A stretch of 52,365 nt of DNA. It comes from Dehalococcoides sp. JdFR-54. Its GTDB lineage: Bacteria; Chloroflexota; Dehalococcoidia; JdFR-54. The notes under the pieces were generated by a model. That model did not search any database. It saw only the letters and a program-made list of their open reading frames with translations, and was not told where the DNA came from. Numbering within the stretch: the first letter of the stretch is position 1; every line of letters begins with the position of its first letter. Shown here piece by piece: positions 51,787 to 52,365 of this stretch. A program made the position numbers and the translations under genes. The stretch is from assembly GCA_002011475.1 (NCBI GenBank), contig MTNP01000003.1, positions 1 to 52,365 of the forward strand, written 5' to 3'.

Positions 51787-52365
51787 ATGCCCGAAGAACA
51801 CAAGGCCACTATAGGAGAGACCGCCACCCAGTTCCTGGCCAGCCTCCCCCCGGAGGACAGGGAGGGTAGTCAGCAAGAGGTCTACAGGTTTGCCCGTTGG
51901 TGTGGCTGGGACAACCCTATGGCAGAGCTGAGGGCGTCGGCCGTGGCCAGCTATGCCGAACAGGCAGCCAGCTCCGGGGCCGCTGACGCTGTGAAAAGGC
52001 TGGAGCCGGTAAGGGCCTTTCTCAGCTATGCCAAGGCCAAGAAGCTGCTCAAGACCGGACTGGTAGCCCACCTCAAGGTGAAAAAGGTTACCGCCCCGGT
52101 CAGTGCCGGCAAAGCCCAGCCAACCCATAGTCTCAGCCCTGAGGGCTACGCCCAGATCAAGGCCGAGTTGGAGGCCCTCAAGAGACAGCGCCCCGCTATG
52201 GCTGAGGAGCTGCGCCTGGCCCGTGCCGATAAAGACTTCGCCGAGAACGCCCCCCTGGATGCGACCCGGGAGCGCCAGGGGCAGCTCGAGGCCCGCATCC
52301 GGGAGCTGGAGTCCATCCTCAAGACGGCGGTGGTCGCCGGGGGGGAGGCCCAGGTGGGGCAGAGG
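51787..52365 (+). CDS. greA: GreA-type transcription cleavage factor with extra N-terminal domain (3'-partial)
   Basis: The frame is open for 193 codons to the window edge. Residues about 115-180 are the GreA/GreB N-terminal coiled coil (LSPEGYAQIKAELEALK, then the tip ADKDFAENAPLDATRE, with the Asp and Glu of the catalytic acidic tip kept, and LEARIRELESIL). GreA rescues backtracked RNA polymerase by stimulating transcript cleavage. About 110 residues precede this domain, against almost none in normal GreA. They include VYRFARWCGWDNPMAELRAS and RLEPVRAFLSYAKAKKLLK, which resemble the SAM-like core-binding domain of tyrosine recombinases. The FKBP-like C-terminal domain lies beyond the window. 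Confidence 0.85.
   Translation, partial: MPEEHKATIGETATQFLASLPPEDREGSQQEVYRFARWCGWDNPMAELRASAVASYAEQAASSGAADAVKRLEPVRAFLSYAKAKKLLKTGLVAHLKVKKVTAPVSAGKAQPTHSLSPEGYAQIKAELEALKRQRPAMAEELRLARADKDFAENAPLDATRERQGQLEARIRELESILKTAVVAGGEAQVGQR

Overview
The window looks like chromosomal DNA of a GC-rich bacterium, most probably of the phylum Chloroflexota, class Dehalococcoidia or a relative. This is inference. It rests on a translin-like gene beside a ThiD2-ThiE fusion, an RNase HII-YraN fusion, a GreA-type factor with an extra N-terminal domain, paired CaiB/BaiF CoA-transferases and a DUF2206 membrane protein. There is no rRNA, tRNA, CRISPR array or transposase. TTG and GTG starts are common, and several genes have well-spaced sigma70-type promoters.

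Bases 1-10,209 hold housekeeping genes: rnhB-yraN (5' end outside the window), an FmdB-type zinc ribbon, thiD2-thiE, a translin-like gene with a frameshift, a cupin, the membrane pyrophosphatase hppA, a convergent MBL-fold hydrolase, a rhomboid protease, a class III aminotransferase and an alpha2-type glycyl-tRNA synthetase.

Bases about 10,240-38,140 are a long surface-glycan locus read on the plus strand. It opens with a structured spacer and two tandem promoters. Next come all four steps of GDP-D-glycero-D-manno-heptose synthesis (hddC, hddA, gmhA, gmhB) plus a transaldolase that could interconvert sedoheptulose 7-phosphate. Further on are nucleotide-sugar epimerases and dehydrogenases (including a UDP-glucose dehydrogenase and UDP-xylose synthase pair and a second dehydrogenase paralogue without the catalytic cysteine), an Idh/MocA oxidoreductase, glycosyltransferases of families GT2 and GT4, two cobalamin-binding-type radical SAM enzymes, a DUF362 protein, a thymidylate-kinase-like protein, an uncharacterised nucleotidyltransferase and a DUF2206 membrane protein. 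The distal part (about 25.6-38.1 kb) is visibly AT-richer and carries glycosyltransferase remnants, which suggests mosaic acquisition. A strong hairpin closes the locus.

Bases 38,200-44,944 (minus strand) encode two large exported dockerin proteins: a PD40/TolB-like propeller protein and a protein of about 1,490 residues with a seven-repeat propeller, Ig-like modules and a helical region. They share a carboxypeptidase-regulatory plus dockerin module, N-terminal in one and C-terminal in the other. The second gene is split by a one-base frameshift.

Bases 45,299-51,553 (minus strand) hold a two-gene operon (a VLRF1-like release-factor homologue with GGR in place of GGQ, and a fucose/arabinose-isomerase-like protein), then two CaiB/BaiF CoA-transferases, each with an apparent frameshift, and an MFS carrier. 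A divergent greA-like gene with its own promoter runs off the right edge.

Four genes are broken by small indels. Because the coding signal resumes cleanly after each one, sequencing or assembly error is as likely as true gene decay.
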